Positions 6,697 to 15,071 of a stretch of DNA of 22,304 nt are shown piece by piece; position 1 is the stretch's first letter; each line of letters starts with the position of its first letter. The notes under the pieces are model-generated. The model did no database searches and was not told the origin of the DNA. It saw only the letters and a list, made by a program, of their open reading frames with translations. Source of the DNA: Bacillota bacterium (lineage in GTDB: Bacteria; Bacillota; Clostridia; Christensenellales; SZUA-584); NCBI GenBank assembly GCA_023390815.1, contig JAEWCC010000047.1, positions 1-22,304 on the forward strand, read 5' to 3'. A program made the position numbers and the translations under genes.

Positions 6697-7143
6697 TTAA
6701 CGGGTTTCTCTGCCTTTCATCCTTTTCATCAGTGCCGTCAACGCAAGCTCATACGAGTCGAAACCGAAACCGGCGATCTGCCCGATACAGCCCGCGGCGG
6801 TAACGGATTTGTGGCGGAACTCCTCGCGCGCGGCGATGTGCGTCAAGTGCACCTCCACCGCAGGCACCGGCACGCTCTTGAGCGCGTCGAGAATCGCCAC
6901 GCTGTAGTGCGTGTACGCCGCCGGGTTGATCACGATGCCGTCGTATACGCCCGCCGCGGACTGAATCTTCCCGACGATCTCGCCTTCGATGTTGGATTGA
7001 TACGCGTCCACCGCAACACCGTGCTGTTTTGCGAACGCCTCGATGCGACTCAGCAGCGCCGCGTAATCCTGCTTTCCGTAAAGTTCGGGCTCCCGCGCGC
7101 CCAGCATATTGATGTTCGGCCCGTTAATAACCAGCAGTTTCAT
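6697..7143 (-). CDS. aroQ: 3-Dehydroquinate dehydratase, type II
   Basis: A 148-residue type II dehydroquinase, third step of the shikimate pathway, dehydrating 3-dehydroquinate to 3-dehydroshikimate. Family marks are NGPNINMLGAREPELYG (7-23) with catalytic Tyr22 and Arg17, QSNIEGEIV (49-57), NPAAYTHYSVAILDAL (73-88), and EVHLTHIAAREEFR (97-110) with catalytic His99 and Arg110. It would form the usual dodecamer in the cytoplasm. The start at 7143 has GGAGGAG eight bases before it and begins with the family's MKLLVINGPN; it overlaps the 3' end of aroE-aroK by 20 bases. It is the last pathway gene of the operon. Confidence 0.97.
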   Translation of the reverse strand: MKLLVINGPNINMLGAREPELYGKQDYAALLSRIEAFAKQHGVAVDAYQSNIEGEIVGKIQSAAGVYDGIVINPAAYTHYSVAILDALKSVPVPAVEVHLTHIAAREEFRHKSVTAAGCIGQIAGFGFDSYELALTALMKRMKGRETR

Positions 7144-8437
7144 TTTTGTACTCCTCCAGCATTTTAATGACCGCATCGACGCAGGACTCCAAATCCGCGC
7201 CGTTGATTACCCGTATATCGGCGTATTCCTCGTAAAGCGCCCTGCGTTTATCATACAGGCCGATCAGCGCTTCGCGCCCGCCCGAGAGCAGCGGACGGTG
7301 CGCCGTTTCGGTCTCATGCAGCAGCAGCGCCAGCGGCCTGTCGATGTACACCGCGATGCCCGATGTTTTGAGCGTTTGCATGGCGGCAGCTGTCTGCACG
7401 ACTCCACCGCCCGTTGATATCACCGCGTGGACGCGGCGCGCGGCATGCTGCGCGGCCTCCAGCTCCATGGCGCGAAATGCCGCTTCCCCCTGCGCGGCAA
7501 AGATATCCTTGATGACGCCGTGCCGTTGCTCTATCTCCGCGTCGGTGTCCATAAAGCTCATACCAAGCTTTTCCGCGAGCCGCCGCCCTAAGGCCGATTT
7601 CCCGCTGCCCGGCATACCGATCAGCGCGATGTTGGTGCGCAGCATCTCCGCCGTCATGGCATGGATGCGCCCACAGACCGTCTCGTCAAACGGCTTTCCG
7701 GTCCATATCTCCTCCGCCTTGACCGCCTGCGCGCACAGCATCCAAAGTCCGCCTGCGCATCTTTTTTTTAAAGTCCCCGCCTTCTGGAGCAGCAGCGTTT
7801 CGGGCGGGTTGTAAATGAGGTCTGCGATTGCGCCGCATTTTTGGATGATGTCGTTGCCGACCGGGCAGCTGTCAATATCCGGCTGCATGCCCGCGGGTGT
7901 GGTGTTGACGAGCACGCCGATGGCATCCATCTCGTCAAGCGCATCGTACCCCACGGCCTTCAATGCCGGGTCAGAATTCTTCGGGTCGCGGCTGATCACG
8001 GCAACCTGCTTCGCGCCCAGATCGTGCGCCAGCGCAAATGCGCACCGCGCAGCGCCGCCGCCGCCGAGTATCGCCACGGACTGCCCGCGTAGCCCAATAT
8101 TGCTGCTTTCCAGCAGCGATTTCAGCCCGAAGTAGTCTGTATTATACCCCACGCTTCGCCCCTGCCTGAAGCATACGGTGTTGACCGCGCCGATTGTCGC
8201 CGCTTCGGGCGAGATTTCGTCGAGCAGCGGAATGATTGCCTTTTTGTATGGAATCGTCACGTTGACGCCTGTGTATCCGTCTTCGCGCAGGCGCGTTAGC
8301 AGCGTCTCTAGCCCCGGCAGGTCCGTTTCGTGCAGCGCATAGCGAATCTCCTGCCCTGTAAAGCGCCCGTATGCTTCATGAATCTGCGGAGACAGGCTGT
8401 GCCCCAGCTTTCCGCCAAGCAATCCGGCTTTAAGCAT
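7124..8437 (-). CDS. aroE-aroK: Fused shikimate dehydrogenase / shikimate kinase
   Basis: One 437-residue polypeptide carries two consecutive shikimate steps. The AroE part (about 1-262) shows KLGHSLSPQIHEAYG near the start, NVTIPYKK with the catalytic Lys, GAVNTV, GYNTDYFG with the catalytic Asp, the GGGGAARCAF NADP loop and NTTPAGM. The AroK part (about 268-432) follows with almost no linker: ALIGMPGSGKS (Walker A), MDTDAEIE, GEAAFRAMELE, STGGGVV and HRPLL (lid). Both sets of catalytic residues look intact. ATG 8437 is preferred to ATG 8443 because the AGGAG at 8448-8444 is then six bases away instead of touching the codon. It follows pheA by nine bases. AroE-AroK fusions are known in some Bacillota. 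Confidence 0.96.
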   Translation of the reverse strand: MLKAGLLGGKLGHSLSPQIHEAYGRFTGQEIRYALHETDLPGLETLLTRLREDGYTGVNVTIPYKKAIIPLLDEISPEAATIGAVNTVCFRQGRSVGYNTDYFGLKSLLESSNIGLRGQSVAILGGGGAARCAFALAHDLGAKQVAVISRDPKNSDPALKAVGYDALDEMDAIGVLVNTTPAGMQPDIDSCPVGNDIIQKCGAIADLIYNPPETLLLQKAGTLKKRCAGGLWMLCAQAVKAEEIWTGKPFDETVCGRIHAMTAEMLRTNIALIGMPGSGKSALGRRLAEKLGMSFMDTDAEIEQRHGVIKDIFAAQGEAAFRAMELEAAQHAARRVHAVISTGGGVVQTAAAMQTLKTSGIAVYIDRPLALLLHETETAHRPLLSGGREALIGLYDKRRALYEEYADIRVINGADLESCVDAVIKMLEEYKNETAGY

Positions 8438-8446
8438 CTTCATCTC

Positions 8447-9565
8447 CTATATCGTCTGGCGCGAGTACGAACCCAGCCAGATCAGCTCTGCCGTGACGCC
8501 GCGAGCGGCTTCGACCACGCGCGAGACGCGCTCGTCGCCGATGCTGCCCTCGAAATCCAGATGGAACAGGTACTCGAACGGGCAATCCTTGAGCGGGCGC
8601 GACTCCAGCTTTAATACGTTGACGCCCCCATCCGAAAACAGGCGCAGCACGTCGCAAAGCGAGCCCGGCTTATGCTCCACCTTGAATATGATGCTCGTTT
8701 TATCGCACAAAGCGGAAAGCTCCGGCTGCCGCGCGATTACAACGAAGCGCGTCCGGTTTCCGCTGCTGTTCTGAATGCCTTCGGCGAGCACGGTAAGACC
8801 GTATATCGGTGCGGCCTGCGCCGAGCCGATGCACGCAACGGTTGGGTCCTTTTGCTCCGCCACCTTCATGGCTGCCTGTGATGTGCTGAGCGCAGGATAA
8901 GGCTTCATCTCCGGATGTTCCGCCAAAAAACGGCTGCACTGCATAATAGGCTCGGGATGCGTATAGACCTCGCGCACGCCGCCAAGCGTCGCGCCGTTGA
9001 TACCCAGCAGGCTCTGCGTGACGGAGAGCAGCCGCTCTGCGACAATATAAAACCCGTACCGGGCGAGCAGATCGGCGACCGCCGTGATGCTGCCCGTGTC
9101 GGTATTTTCGGCCGGCACGATGGCCCTGTCGATCTCCCCCTGCTGCAGAGCGATGAATATCGTTTCAAACGTATCGAAGCCGCGCAGGCGCGACCCATCG
9201 AACGCGGCCATGGCTGCGATGTGCGAGAACGAGCCGGGCAGACCCAGAAAACCGACCGCCCCGCCGCCGGGTTCCGGCTGCGAGACGGGCGCAATGCGCT
9301 CGTGCTGGCGCTGCTTGCTGATATCCATCAGCGCCCGGTAAAACCGCCTTACAGCCTCCGCGTTGCCCGTGTCGGCAAGCCGCGACACAGCGCGCGCGAT
9401 TACAGCGTCCTCGCGGGCTGCGTCGAACACCGGCTTGCCGTACCGCTCTTTCACACCTGCGACATCAACCGAGACCTTCATCCGCGCTTCGAACAACGGC
9501 ACAAGCTGTGCATCCAGTTCGTCGATACGCCGCCGGAGCGGCACGAGTTCTTCTTCGTACCCCAT
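8447..9565 (-). CDS. pheA: Bifunctional chorismate mutase / prephenate dehydratase
   Basis: A 372-residue P-protein that converts chorismate to prephenate and then to phenylpyruvate, the Phe branch. The AroQ-type mutase domain is at about 5-88 (LRRRIDELDAQLVPLFEARMK, then FYRALMDISKQRQ). The dehydratase domain is at about 103-280, with GFLGLPGSFSH (105-115), PAENTDTGSI (151-160; Thr where many have Ser) and NRTRF (270-274), the catalytic TRF. An ACT domain at about 288-372 includes HKPGSL and ESRP (321-324), the pair used for feedback inhibition by Phe. The ATG at 9565 shares one base with the aroC stop (TGATG), and AAGGA is seven bases upstream. Because the adjacent TyrA lacks a mutase domain, this enzyme probably supplies prephenate for both branches. 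Confidence 0.97.
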   Translation of the reverse strand: MGYEEELVPLRRRIDELDAQLVPLFEARMKVSVDVAGVKERYGKPVFDAAREDAVIARAVSRLADTGNAEAVRRFYRALMDISKQRQHERIAPVSQPEPGGGAVGFLGLPGSFSHIAAMAAFDGSRLRGFDTFETIFIALQQGEIDRAIVPAENTDTGSITAVADLLARYGFYIVAERLLSVTQSLLGINGATLGGVREVYTHPEPIMQCSRFLAEHPEMKPYPALSTSQAAMKVAEQKDPTVACIGSAQAAPIYGLTVLAEGIQNSSGNRTRFVVIARQPELSALCDKTSIIFKVEHKPGSLCDVLRLFSDGGVNVLKLESRPLKDCPFEYLFHLDFEGSIGDERVSRVVEAARGVTAELIWLGSYSRQTI

Positions 9566-10644
9566 CACATGTTCCTTTCCAGCATCAGATCGAGCAGCGC
9601 GATGCATGCCGCGGCCTCCACCGCTGCTGCCGCGCGCGGTACGATGCATGCGTCATGCCGGCCCTTCACAGCGATCGTTTCCGGCTCCAGCGTATTGAGG
9701 TTCACCGTCTGCTGCGGCATGGATATGGAGGCGGTCGGCTTGATTACTGCTTGGAATACAACCGGCATTCCGGTCGTGATGCCGCCCAGCACGCCGCCGT
9801 TATGGTTGGTTTGGGTAACGATCTTCCCGTCCTTCACCATGTATGCGTCGTTGACCTCGCTGCCGTTCAGCCCCGCGAAACCGAAGCCTTCTCCAAACGA
9901 TACCCCCTTGACGGCAGGCACCGCGAACAGGATGGACGCGAGTGCGCTTTCCACTGTATCCATCATGGGGCTGCCGACGCCCGCCGGCACGCCACACAGC
10001 GCGCATTCCACAATGCCGCCCACCGAGTCGCCCTTGGAGGCAGCTTCGACTACGGCTTGCTCCATTAACTCTCGCTTGGACTCGTCGATCAGCGGGAGTC
10101 GCGAAGCAGCGAGCCGCTCCGCTAGCGCGCGCGGGATGTCCGTTTTATCGAACGGCGCATCCTCGATATCCGCGATTCGCTTTACGTGGGTGGCGGCGTA
10201 TATGCCCTTTGTTTCGAGCATCTGCGAGGCGACCGCGCCCGCGAAGACGAGCGGCGCGGTGAGCCGTCCGGAAAAATGCCCGCCGCCGCGCGAATCGTTG
10301 AAGCCGCCATAACGCACAAAGCCGGTATAATCGGCATGTCCCGGTCGGTTGGGATGTCCGGCGTAATCCGCAGAGTTCTGCTGCGCGTTGCGGAATATCA
10401 CGCACAGCGGCGTACCTTCCGCGTGGCCATCCCGATAACCGCTGACCACCTCGAAATCATCCGCTTCACGCCGCGGCGTAGACCATGCCTCGCCGCCCGC
10501 GCGCCGCCGGTCCAAAAATGCGCGCACCTTGGTAAAATCGATCACTGTGCCGGGCGTAACGCCGTGCATTACGACGCCGATCATCGGCCCGTGCGATTCT
10601 CCGAATATATCGATGATGAAGTGTTTGCCCCAGATACTGCTCAT
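9565..10644 (-). CDS. aroC: Chorismate synthase
   Basis: A 359-residue enzyme for the last shared step, eliminating phosphate from EPSP to give chorismate with reduced FMN. Conserved segments are FGESHG (14-19), DRRRAGG, RPGHADYTG (100-108), RYGGFNDSRGGGHFSGRLT (111-129) and near the end GRHDACIVPRAAAAVEA. All the expected FMN and substrate-binding blocks are present. The start overlaps the aroA stop as ATGA and has GGGAGGGAAG a few bases ahead. Length is at the short end of the bacterial range, otherwise ordinary. Confidence 0.97.
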   Translation of the reverse strand: MSSIWGKHFIIDIFGESHGPMIGVVMHGVTPGTVIDFTKVRAFLDRRRAGGEAWSTPRREADDFEVVSGYRDGHAEGTPLCVIFRNAQQNSADYAGHPNRPGHADYTGFVRYGGFNDSRGGGHFSGRLTAPLVFAGAVASQMLETKGIYAATHVKRIADIEDAPFDKTDIPRALAERLAASRLPLIDESKRELMEQAVVEAASKGDSVGGIVECALCGVPAGVGSPMMDTVESALASILFAVPAVKGVSFGEGFGFAGLNGSEVNDAYMVKDGKIVTQTNHNGGVLGGITTGMPVVFQAVIKPTASISMPQQTVNLNTLEPETIAVKGRHDACIVPRAAAAVEAAACIALLDLMLERNM

Positions 10645-11906
10645 TGAATCTTCCCTCCCAGCTTGATGAAGTCCTCAAAGAATTTTGGATAGGATTTATC
10701 GACGCATTGCGCCCCACGCATGGAGATACCCTGTTTCGATACGGACGCCGCGACGGCAAACGCCATCGCGATACGGTGATCGCCGAAGCTGTCGATTTCT
10801 CCGCCCGTCATATTTCCGCCGTGGATGGTCAGCCCATCCGGCTGTTCCTCTGCCTTAATCCCCAGCACAACGAGGTTCTGCGCCAGCGCGCTGAGCCGGT
10901 CGGACTCCTTGATGCGCAGCCTCGCCGCACCGGTGATGCGCGTCGCTCCATGAGCAAACGCCGCGGCGATTGCGAGCGGCGGCACGAGATCGGGGCACTG
11001 CGATACGTCGATCTCGATGCCCTTCAATCGCGACGGTGAAACGACGAGCGTATCTCCTTCGAAGCGGATATCCGCGCCCATACGTTTCATGATCTCCACG
11101 ATCACGCCGTCGGGCTGAAGCGAATGCGGCGAAAGCCCTTCGATACGGATCTCCCCCGATATCGCACCGGCGACGAGGAAAAACGCCGCCTGCGAATAGT
11201 CTCCTTCTACCACGATACGCTGCGGGCTGTATATCTGGTTGCCCCGCACGAAGAACCGGTCCCCTTCGCACTCGATTTGCACGCCAAACCGGCGCAGCAT
11301 ATCGACGGTCAGATCGACATATCCGCGCGACTCGAAGCCGCCCAGCACCTCGATTTGGGAGTCGCCGTTCAGCAGCGGCAGCGCGTACAGCAGCCCGGTA
11401 ACAAACTGTGAGCTCACGCGTCCATCGAGCCGGAAATGACCGGGCTTCAGCACACCCGTCACGATGAGCGGCAGATTTGTACCATACGGGCGGCTGTAGG
11501 CGATGTTTTGCTCATCGAATATCTGTAAATACGAATCGATAGGGCGCTGCGGCAGCCGTCTGCGGCCCGTAAACGTGCGCTCCCCGGCCTGCGTGCAGGC
11601 AACCGGGATCATGAAGCGAAGCGTCGAGCCGGACTCCGCGCAGTCGATGAGCGCACCATGCTTCGGCTTGAGTCCGCCGCGTACCGTCAAAGTACAATAG
11701 CGCTCTGCCTGCTCGACAGATATAGAGCAGCCAAGCTGTTCGCACGCACCGATGGTGGCGCGAATATCGCTGGAAAGATCGACATTTTTGATTACGCTTT
11801 CGCCTTCAGCCAGCGCCGCCGCAATGATGGCGCGGTGCGCGGCGCTTTTAGAGGGCGGCACGGTCACCGTGCCGCATAGCTTTCCCGGTGAAACCTTAGT
11901 GTCCAT
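10641..11906 (-). CDS. aroA: 3-Phosphoshikimate 1-carboxyvinyltransferase (EPSP synthase)
   Basis: A 421-residue EPSP synthase joining phosphoenolpyruvate to shikimate-3-phosphate. Visible marks are VPPSKSAAHRA (16-26), RLPQRPI (117-123), LRIKESDRLSAL and FGDHRIAMAFA near the C-terminus. The PEP-site loop reads CAESGSTLRFMIP (89-101) rather than the GNAGTAMRP form of E. coli; this variant is common in Clostridia, and such sequence classes can differ in glyphosate response, which cannot be judged here. AGGAG lies about five bases before the ATG, and the gene starts ten bases after aroB. Confidence 0.97.
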   Translation of the reverse strand: MDTKVSPGKLCGTVTVPPSKSAAHRAIIAAALAEGESVIKNVDLSSDIRATIGACEQLGCSISVEQAERYCTLTVRGGLKPKHGALIDCAESGSTLRFMIPVACTQAGERTFTGRRRLPQRPIDSYLQIFDEQNIAYSRPYGTNLPLIVTGVLKPGHFRLDGRVSSQFVTGLLYALPLLNGDSQIEVLGGFESRGYVDLTVDMLRRFGVQIECEGDRFFVRGNQIYSPQRIVVEGDYSQAAFFLVAGAISGEIRIEGLSPHSLQPDGVIVEIMKRMGADIRFEGDTLVVSPSRLKGIEIDVSQCPDLVPPLAIAAAFAHGATRITGAARLRIKESDRLSALAQNLVVLGIKAEEQPDGLTIHGGNMTGGEIDSFGDHRIAMAFAVAASVSKQGISMRGAQCVDKSYPKFFEDFIKLGGKIQ

Positions 11907-11916
11907 ATCGCTCCTG

Positions 11917-12984
11917 TTACAGGTAGTTTTTCATGTCTTGCGGATCGATCTTGTGCAAAAACGCTTTTCCCGGCTGCGATATCAGCACGAGGTTCAGCGC
12001 AGCGGCGACGTTCTTCTTGTCAACCGCGATACCGCGCAGCAGCTCGGTTTGGTCATAGCCACTGATATCATAGGGCAGTTTATACTTTTGCAGCACCGCG
12101 ACGACGCGTTCAGCAGTCCCGGGCTGCGTCATTCCCATGCGCTCACCGGCCTGCGTGATCGCCGCCATGCCCATCGCAACGGCGCGCCCGTGGCTCATCG
12201 AAAGCCCCTGATGCGTGCAGAGCCGCTCGATACCATGGCCGATCGTATGGCCGAAATTGAGCATCATGCGCTCGCCGGTATCGCGTTCATCCGCCGCCAC
12301 CACATCGCGTTTGATGCTCACGCAGCGCGCAACGAGCTCTTCGAGCTCCGGCGAATCCGCTTTTACAGCAGGACCTTGCTCAAGCTGCCTGAACATCTCT
12401 TCATCCCGGATCAGCGCGTATTTAATGAGTTCCGCCATACCATCCGCAAATACTTCATCGGGCAGCGTGCGTAGCATTGTGGTATCGGCGTACACGAACT
12501 CCGGGTGATAGAACGCACCCGCAAGGTTCTTGCCTTCGGGCAGGTTCACCGCGGTTTTGCCGCCTACGGCGCTGTCGATCTGCGCCAGCAGCGTAGTGGG
12601 TACCTGCACATACTTCACGCCGCGCAGGTAGATCGAAGCAGCAAAGCCCGCAAGATCACCCACGACTCCGCCGCCCAGAGCTATAATCACATCCGAGCGC
12701 GTATAGCCGTACTTCGCCAGCTCGCTAAGCAGCCGCGACAGCGTCTCCATACTCTTGGAGCCTTCGCCCGGCGCGACACTAAACGTACGGCACCGCGCAC
12801 CCGCATTTTTCATACCCTTAAAAAAACCCTCGGCGTACAGCGCAGCAACGTGTTCATCCGTGACTATCGCAAACCAGCTCATCGGATACGCCTCGTCAAG
12901 CCGCTCGGGCAGCGCCTGCAGCAGCCCCGCGCCCACCTGAACGGTGTAGCGGCTCGAACCTGCCTGTATCGCAATTTCGTTCAT
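11917..12984 (-). CDS. aroB: 3-Dehydroquinate synthase
   Basis: A 355-residue NAD- and metal-dependent enzyme that cyclises DAHP to 3-dehydroquinate. The key blocks are GEGSKSMET (73-81), ALGGGVVGDLAGFAAS (102-117), QVPTTLLAQIDSAVGGKTAVN (127-147), MAELIK with metal ligand Glu185, NFGHTIGHGIE (243-253) and SHGRAVAMGM (264-273) with a metal-binding His. Arg replaces the commonly seen Glu after HG in the last block; I do not expect this to destroy activity. It overlaps tyrA by the four-base ATGA, indicating translational coupling. Confidence 0.97.
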   Translation of the reverse strand: MNEIAIQAGSSRYTVQVGAGLLQALPERLDEAYPMSWFAIVTDEHVAALYAEGFFKGMKNAGARCRTFSVAPGEGSKSMETLSRLLSELAKYGYTRSDVIIALGGGVVGDLAGFAASIYLRGVKYVQVPTTLLAQIDSAVGGKTAVNLPEGKNLAGAFYHPEFVYADTTMLRTLPDEVFADGMAELIKYALIRDEEMFRQLEQGPAVKADSPELEELVARCVSIKRDVVAADERDTGERMMLNFGHTIGHGIERLCTHQGLSMSHGRAVAMGMAAITQAGERMGMTQPGTAERVVAVLQKYKLPYDISGYDQTELLRGIAVDKKNVAAALNLVLISQPGKAFLHKIDPQDMKNYL

Positions 12985-13820
12985 GCCCTCTCCCCCTTGC
13001 TCATCTGCTCCAGCAGTGCTTGCAGCGCCGCAGTATCCTGCGCCTCGATAGCCTGCTGCAAAGCATCCAGCGCTTGCCTGTACTGTCTGATGCTTTTCAC
13101 CACATATTCTGCGTTATCCGTCAATAATCCTGCCCAGAGCGCCGTATTGAGCTCCGCCACGCGTGTCACGGATTTAAAGCTGCCGCCCGCAAAGCGCTCG
13201 CTGCCCGCTGCCGCGGCCTGTACCGCCAGCGCCGCAACATGCGGCAGATGGCTTACAGTGGCGATGATCTCGTCGTGGCGGTCGGCGGTCAGCGTGGGCA
13301 TATCCCCAGAACCGAACGCCTCCTTAAGCACCACCGCCCAGGCAAGGGCTGCATGGCCTGTACCGGCGTTAGGCGTCAACAGGAGCGGCGCGCCGCTGAA
13401 CATCCGTGCGTCAGAGAATGCATATCCCGTCTTCTCGCTGCCCGCCATGGGATGCAGGCACAGCAGCTCATGCTCCGGCAAGTGCAGCGCCTCCAGCTGT
13501 GCGGTGACCTTCTCTTTGAGCCCGCCCAGTTCCGCGAACACCCCGTGCTCTTTGATATAGGGCTTTGCGAGTTCATAAAACTTCGCAATGCCTTGCGGCG
13601 GCAGGCAGCACAGCACAAGATCATATTCGCCTGCCTGCAGCGCGGTATACCCCGTGCGTATCACACCGTCCTTTTTAGCCTGCGCAAGCGACATACTGTC
13701 AGTATCGTACGCGTCAATGTAGGTAAAGCCCGCCGCGCGTAGCGCTTTTGCTGCCGAGCCTCCGATGAGGCCCAGCCCCGCAATCAGGATATGACTGCTC
13801 CTAAACCCACTGCCGTCCAT
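12981..13820 (-). CDS. tyrA: Prephenate dehydrogenase
   Basis: A 279-residue enzyme that oxidatively decarboxylates prephenate to 4-hydroxyphenylpyruvate for Tyr synthesis. It has an N-terminal Rossmann domain with GLGLIGGS (15-22) and an acidic YDTDS after the second strand (NAD preference likely), LCCLPP, and the substrate motif HPMAGSE (123-129). The helical dimerisation domain follows. There is no chorismate mutase domain and no C-terminal ACT domain, so feedback control by Tyr would need to come from elsewhere, for example the DAHP synthase or the leader attenuator. GGAG lies eight bases ahead of the ATG; only one base separates it from aroF. Confidence 0.95.
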   Translation of the reverse strand: MDGSGFRSSHILIAGLGLIGGSAAKALRAAGFTYIDAYDTDSMSLAQAKKDGVIRTGYTALQAGEYDLVLCCLPPQGIAKFYELAKPYIKEHGVFAELGGLKEKVTAQLEALHLPEHELLCLHPMAGSEKTGYAFSDARMFSGAPLLLTPNAGTGHAALAWAVVLKEAFGSGDMPTLTADRHDEIIATVSHLPHVAALAVQAAAAGSERFAGGSFKSVTRVAELNTALWAGLLTDNAEYVVKSIRQYRQALDALQQAIEAQDTAALQALLEQMSKGERA

Positions 13821-13821
13821 T

Positions 13822-14838
13822 TCACACGCTCCGGTCCATGAGCGCGGCGGCCTTACGCATCTTTTCCATCAGCCCACTGAACTTTTCGGGCAGCAGCGAC
13901 TGCTTGCCGTCCGAGAGCGCCTCAGCGGGGTTTTCGTGCACCTCGATCATCACGCCGTCCGCGCCCGCGCATACCGCCGCGACGCTGAGCGGCTCCACCG
14001 CCCACCAAAGTCCCGTGGCATGGCTGGGATCGATGATAATGGGCAGATGGCTCTGGCGCTTAATGACGGGAACCGCGGAGATATCGAGCGTATTGCGCGT
14101 CGCCGTTTCGAAGGTACGGATACCGCGCTCGCAGAGCACCACGTTGGGGTTGCCGCCCGCCGCGATGTATTCTGCCGACATCAGCCACTCTTCGATGGTT
14201 GCCGAAAGACCGCGCTTTAGAAGAACCGGCTTATGGGTCTTGCCCAGCTCTTTGAGCAGCGCGAAGTTCTGCATGTTGCGCGCGCCCACCTGGATCACGT
14301 CCACCATATCCACGAACGTATCGATATCGCCGATGCTGATGATCTCCGTCACGATGGGCAGTCCGGTCTCCTGCTTGGCGGTCTGCAGATACTCAAGCCC
14401 TTCGTGTCCGAGGCCCTGAAACCGGTATGGGTTGGTGCGCGGTTTGTACGCGCCGCCACGCAGGAAATTGGCGCCCGCGGCCTTAACCTGTTTTGCGACG
14501 GATACGATCTGCGCCTCACTCTCTACCGAACACGGCCCGGCCATGATTGCGAGCTGCTTCCCGCCGATCGTGAAGCCCTCGCCTCTGACTATCGTATCGT
14601 CCGGGTGAAACGCGCGGTTGACCTTCTTATAAGGCTCCTGCACACGCATCACCTTCTTTACCGTCTCGTGTTCCTGAATCGGGTCGGTATCCAGCTCCGC
14701 CGTGTCTCCGATGAGGCCCAGTATGGAATAGTTCACGCCATCCATTCGCTGGACCTCGAGCGAATAGTCCCGCTCGAGTGATTCGACAAGCTCCGAAATC
14801 TTTTGCCGATCCGCGCCGGGCTTCAGAATAATGATCAT
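13822..14838 (-). CDS. aroF: 3-Deoxy-7-phosphoheptulonate synthase, type I-beta
   Basis: A 338-residue DAHP synthase, the committed step joining PEP and erythrose 4-phosphate. Residues 1-70 form the ferredoxin-like (ACT-like) regulatory domain found in the Thermotoga-type enzymes, which allows inhibition by Tyr or Phe. The barrel follows with MAGPCSVES (99-107, metal-binding Cys103), FLRGGAYKPRT (125-135), GARNMQNF, KRGLSATIEEW and IIDPSHATG. The start at 14838 is supported by GGAGG nine bases upstream and by the family opening MIIILKPGA; an in-frame ATG at 14859 has no such support. It is the first pathway gene after the attenuator. Confidence 0.96.
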   Translation of the reverse strand: MIIILKPGADRQKISELVESLERDYSLEVQRMDGVNYSILGLIGDTAELDTDPIQEHETVKKVMRVQEPYKKVNRAFHPDDTIVRGEGFTIGGKQLAIMAGPCSVESEAQIVSVAKQVKAAGANFLRGGAYKPRTNPYRFQGLGHEGLEYLQTAKQETGLPIVTEIISIGDIDTFVDMVDVIQVGARNMQNFALLKELGKTHKPVLLKRGLSATIEEWLMSAEYIAAGGNPNVVLCERGIRTFETATRNTLDISAVPVIKRQSHLPIIIDPSHATGLWWAVEPLSVAAVCAGADGVMIEVHENPAEALSDGKQSLLPEKFSGLMEKMRKAAALMDRSV

Positions 14839-14876
14839 CGTTTTTCCTCCATCTTTCAATCTGCAAGCATATAATC

Positions 14877-14905
14877 AAAAAGGGAGCCCGGCTTGAGCTC
14901 CCTTT
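14877..14905 (-). terminator. Attenuator terminator ahead of aroF
   Basis: On the minus strand AAAGGGAGCTC (14905-14895) pairs with GGGCTCCCTTT (14889-14879), eleven base pairs including one G-U, around the loop AAGCC. Five T residues (14881-14877) overlap and follow the stem. It lies about 40 bases before the aroF start and after the leader peptide, where only a conditional terminator makes sense. Confidence 0.78.
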
Positions 14906-14927
14906 CATCTTCTATGTTCCTAAAAGT

Positions 14928-15047
14928 TTATACAGCTCTATCCGCCGGTTTCCGCCGATATTCGTTTAACGTAAAGTATCCGAAGCCATAATAATAGCTC
15001 CGGTTGATAAACGAGAAATAACGATTTGCGGATAAACCAGCGTTCAT
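14928..15047 (-). CDS. Tyr/Phe-rich leader peptide of the aro operon
   Basis: A 39-codon reading frame with ATG at 15047-15045 and AAGGAG six bases upstream, a better ribosome-binding site than most genes here. It begins about 18 bases after the predicted transcription start. Its core, residues 9-25, reads RYFSFINRSYYYGFGYF; overall it has six Tyr (five TAT, one TAC) and four Phe codons, but no Trp, matching the Phe and Tyr branches of the operon it precedes. The product is too short and too skewed to be an enzyme and resembles classical attenuation leaders such as that of pheA in enterobacteria. It ends 22 bases before the terminator stem. An extension to an ATG at 15176 lies upstream of the promoter and is rejected. 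Confidence 0.82.
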   Translation of the reverse strand: MNAGLSANRYFSFINRSYYYGFGYFTLNEYRRKPADRAV

Positions 15048-15071
15048 ACGCGTCTCCTTAGGGTTTGCATC

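Larger units (their letters stand above)
14839..15065 (-). promoter_or_regulatory. Aromatic operon leader (transcription attenuator)
   Basis: This stretch, from the predicted transcript start to the aroF ATG, contains the Tyr/Phe-rich leader peptide (15047-14928), then a terminator (14905-14877), then the aroF Shine-Dalgarno sequence. A possible antiterminator pairs GAGCU (14938-14934) with AGCUC (14899-14895) and CUUUUA (14926-14921) with UGAAAG (14907-14902), using the same bases as the terminator's left arm. The leader stop codon (14930-14928) lies inside its upstream strand, so a ribosome that finishes the peptide would mask it and favour termination, while one stalled at Tyr or Phe codons would leave it free. 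A second hairpin (15003-14996 with 14987-14980) puts three consecutive Tyr codons in its loop. No T-box sequence is seen. Pairings were found by eye. Confidence 0.72.

Noticed and set aside
14839..15065. T-box riboswitch in the aro leader
   Set aside because: No T-box core (AGGGUGGNACCGCG-like) is present and the leader is mostly occupied by a well-started peptide frame.
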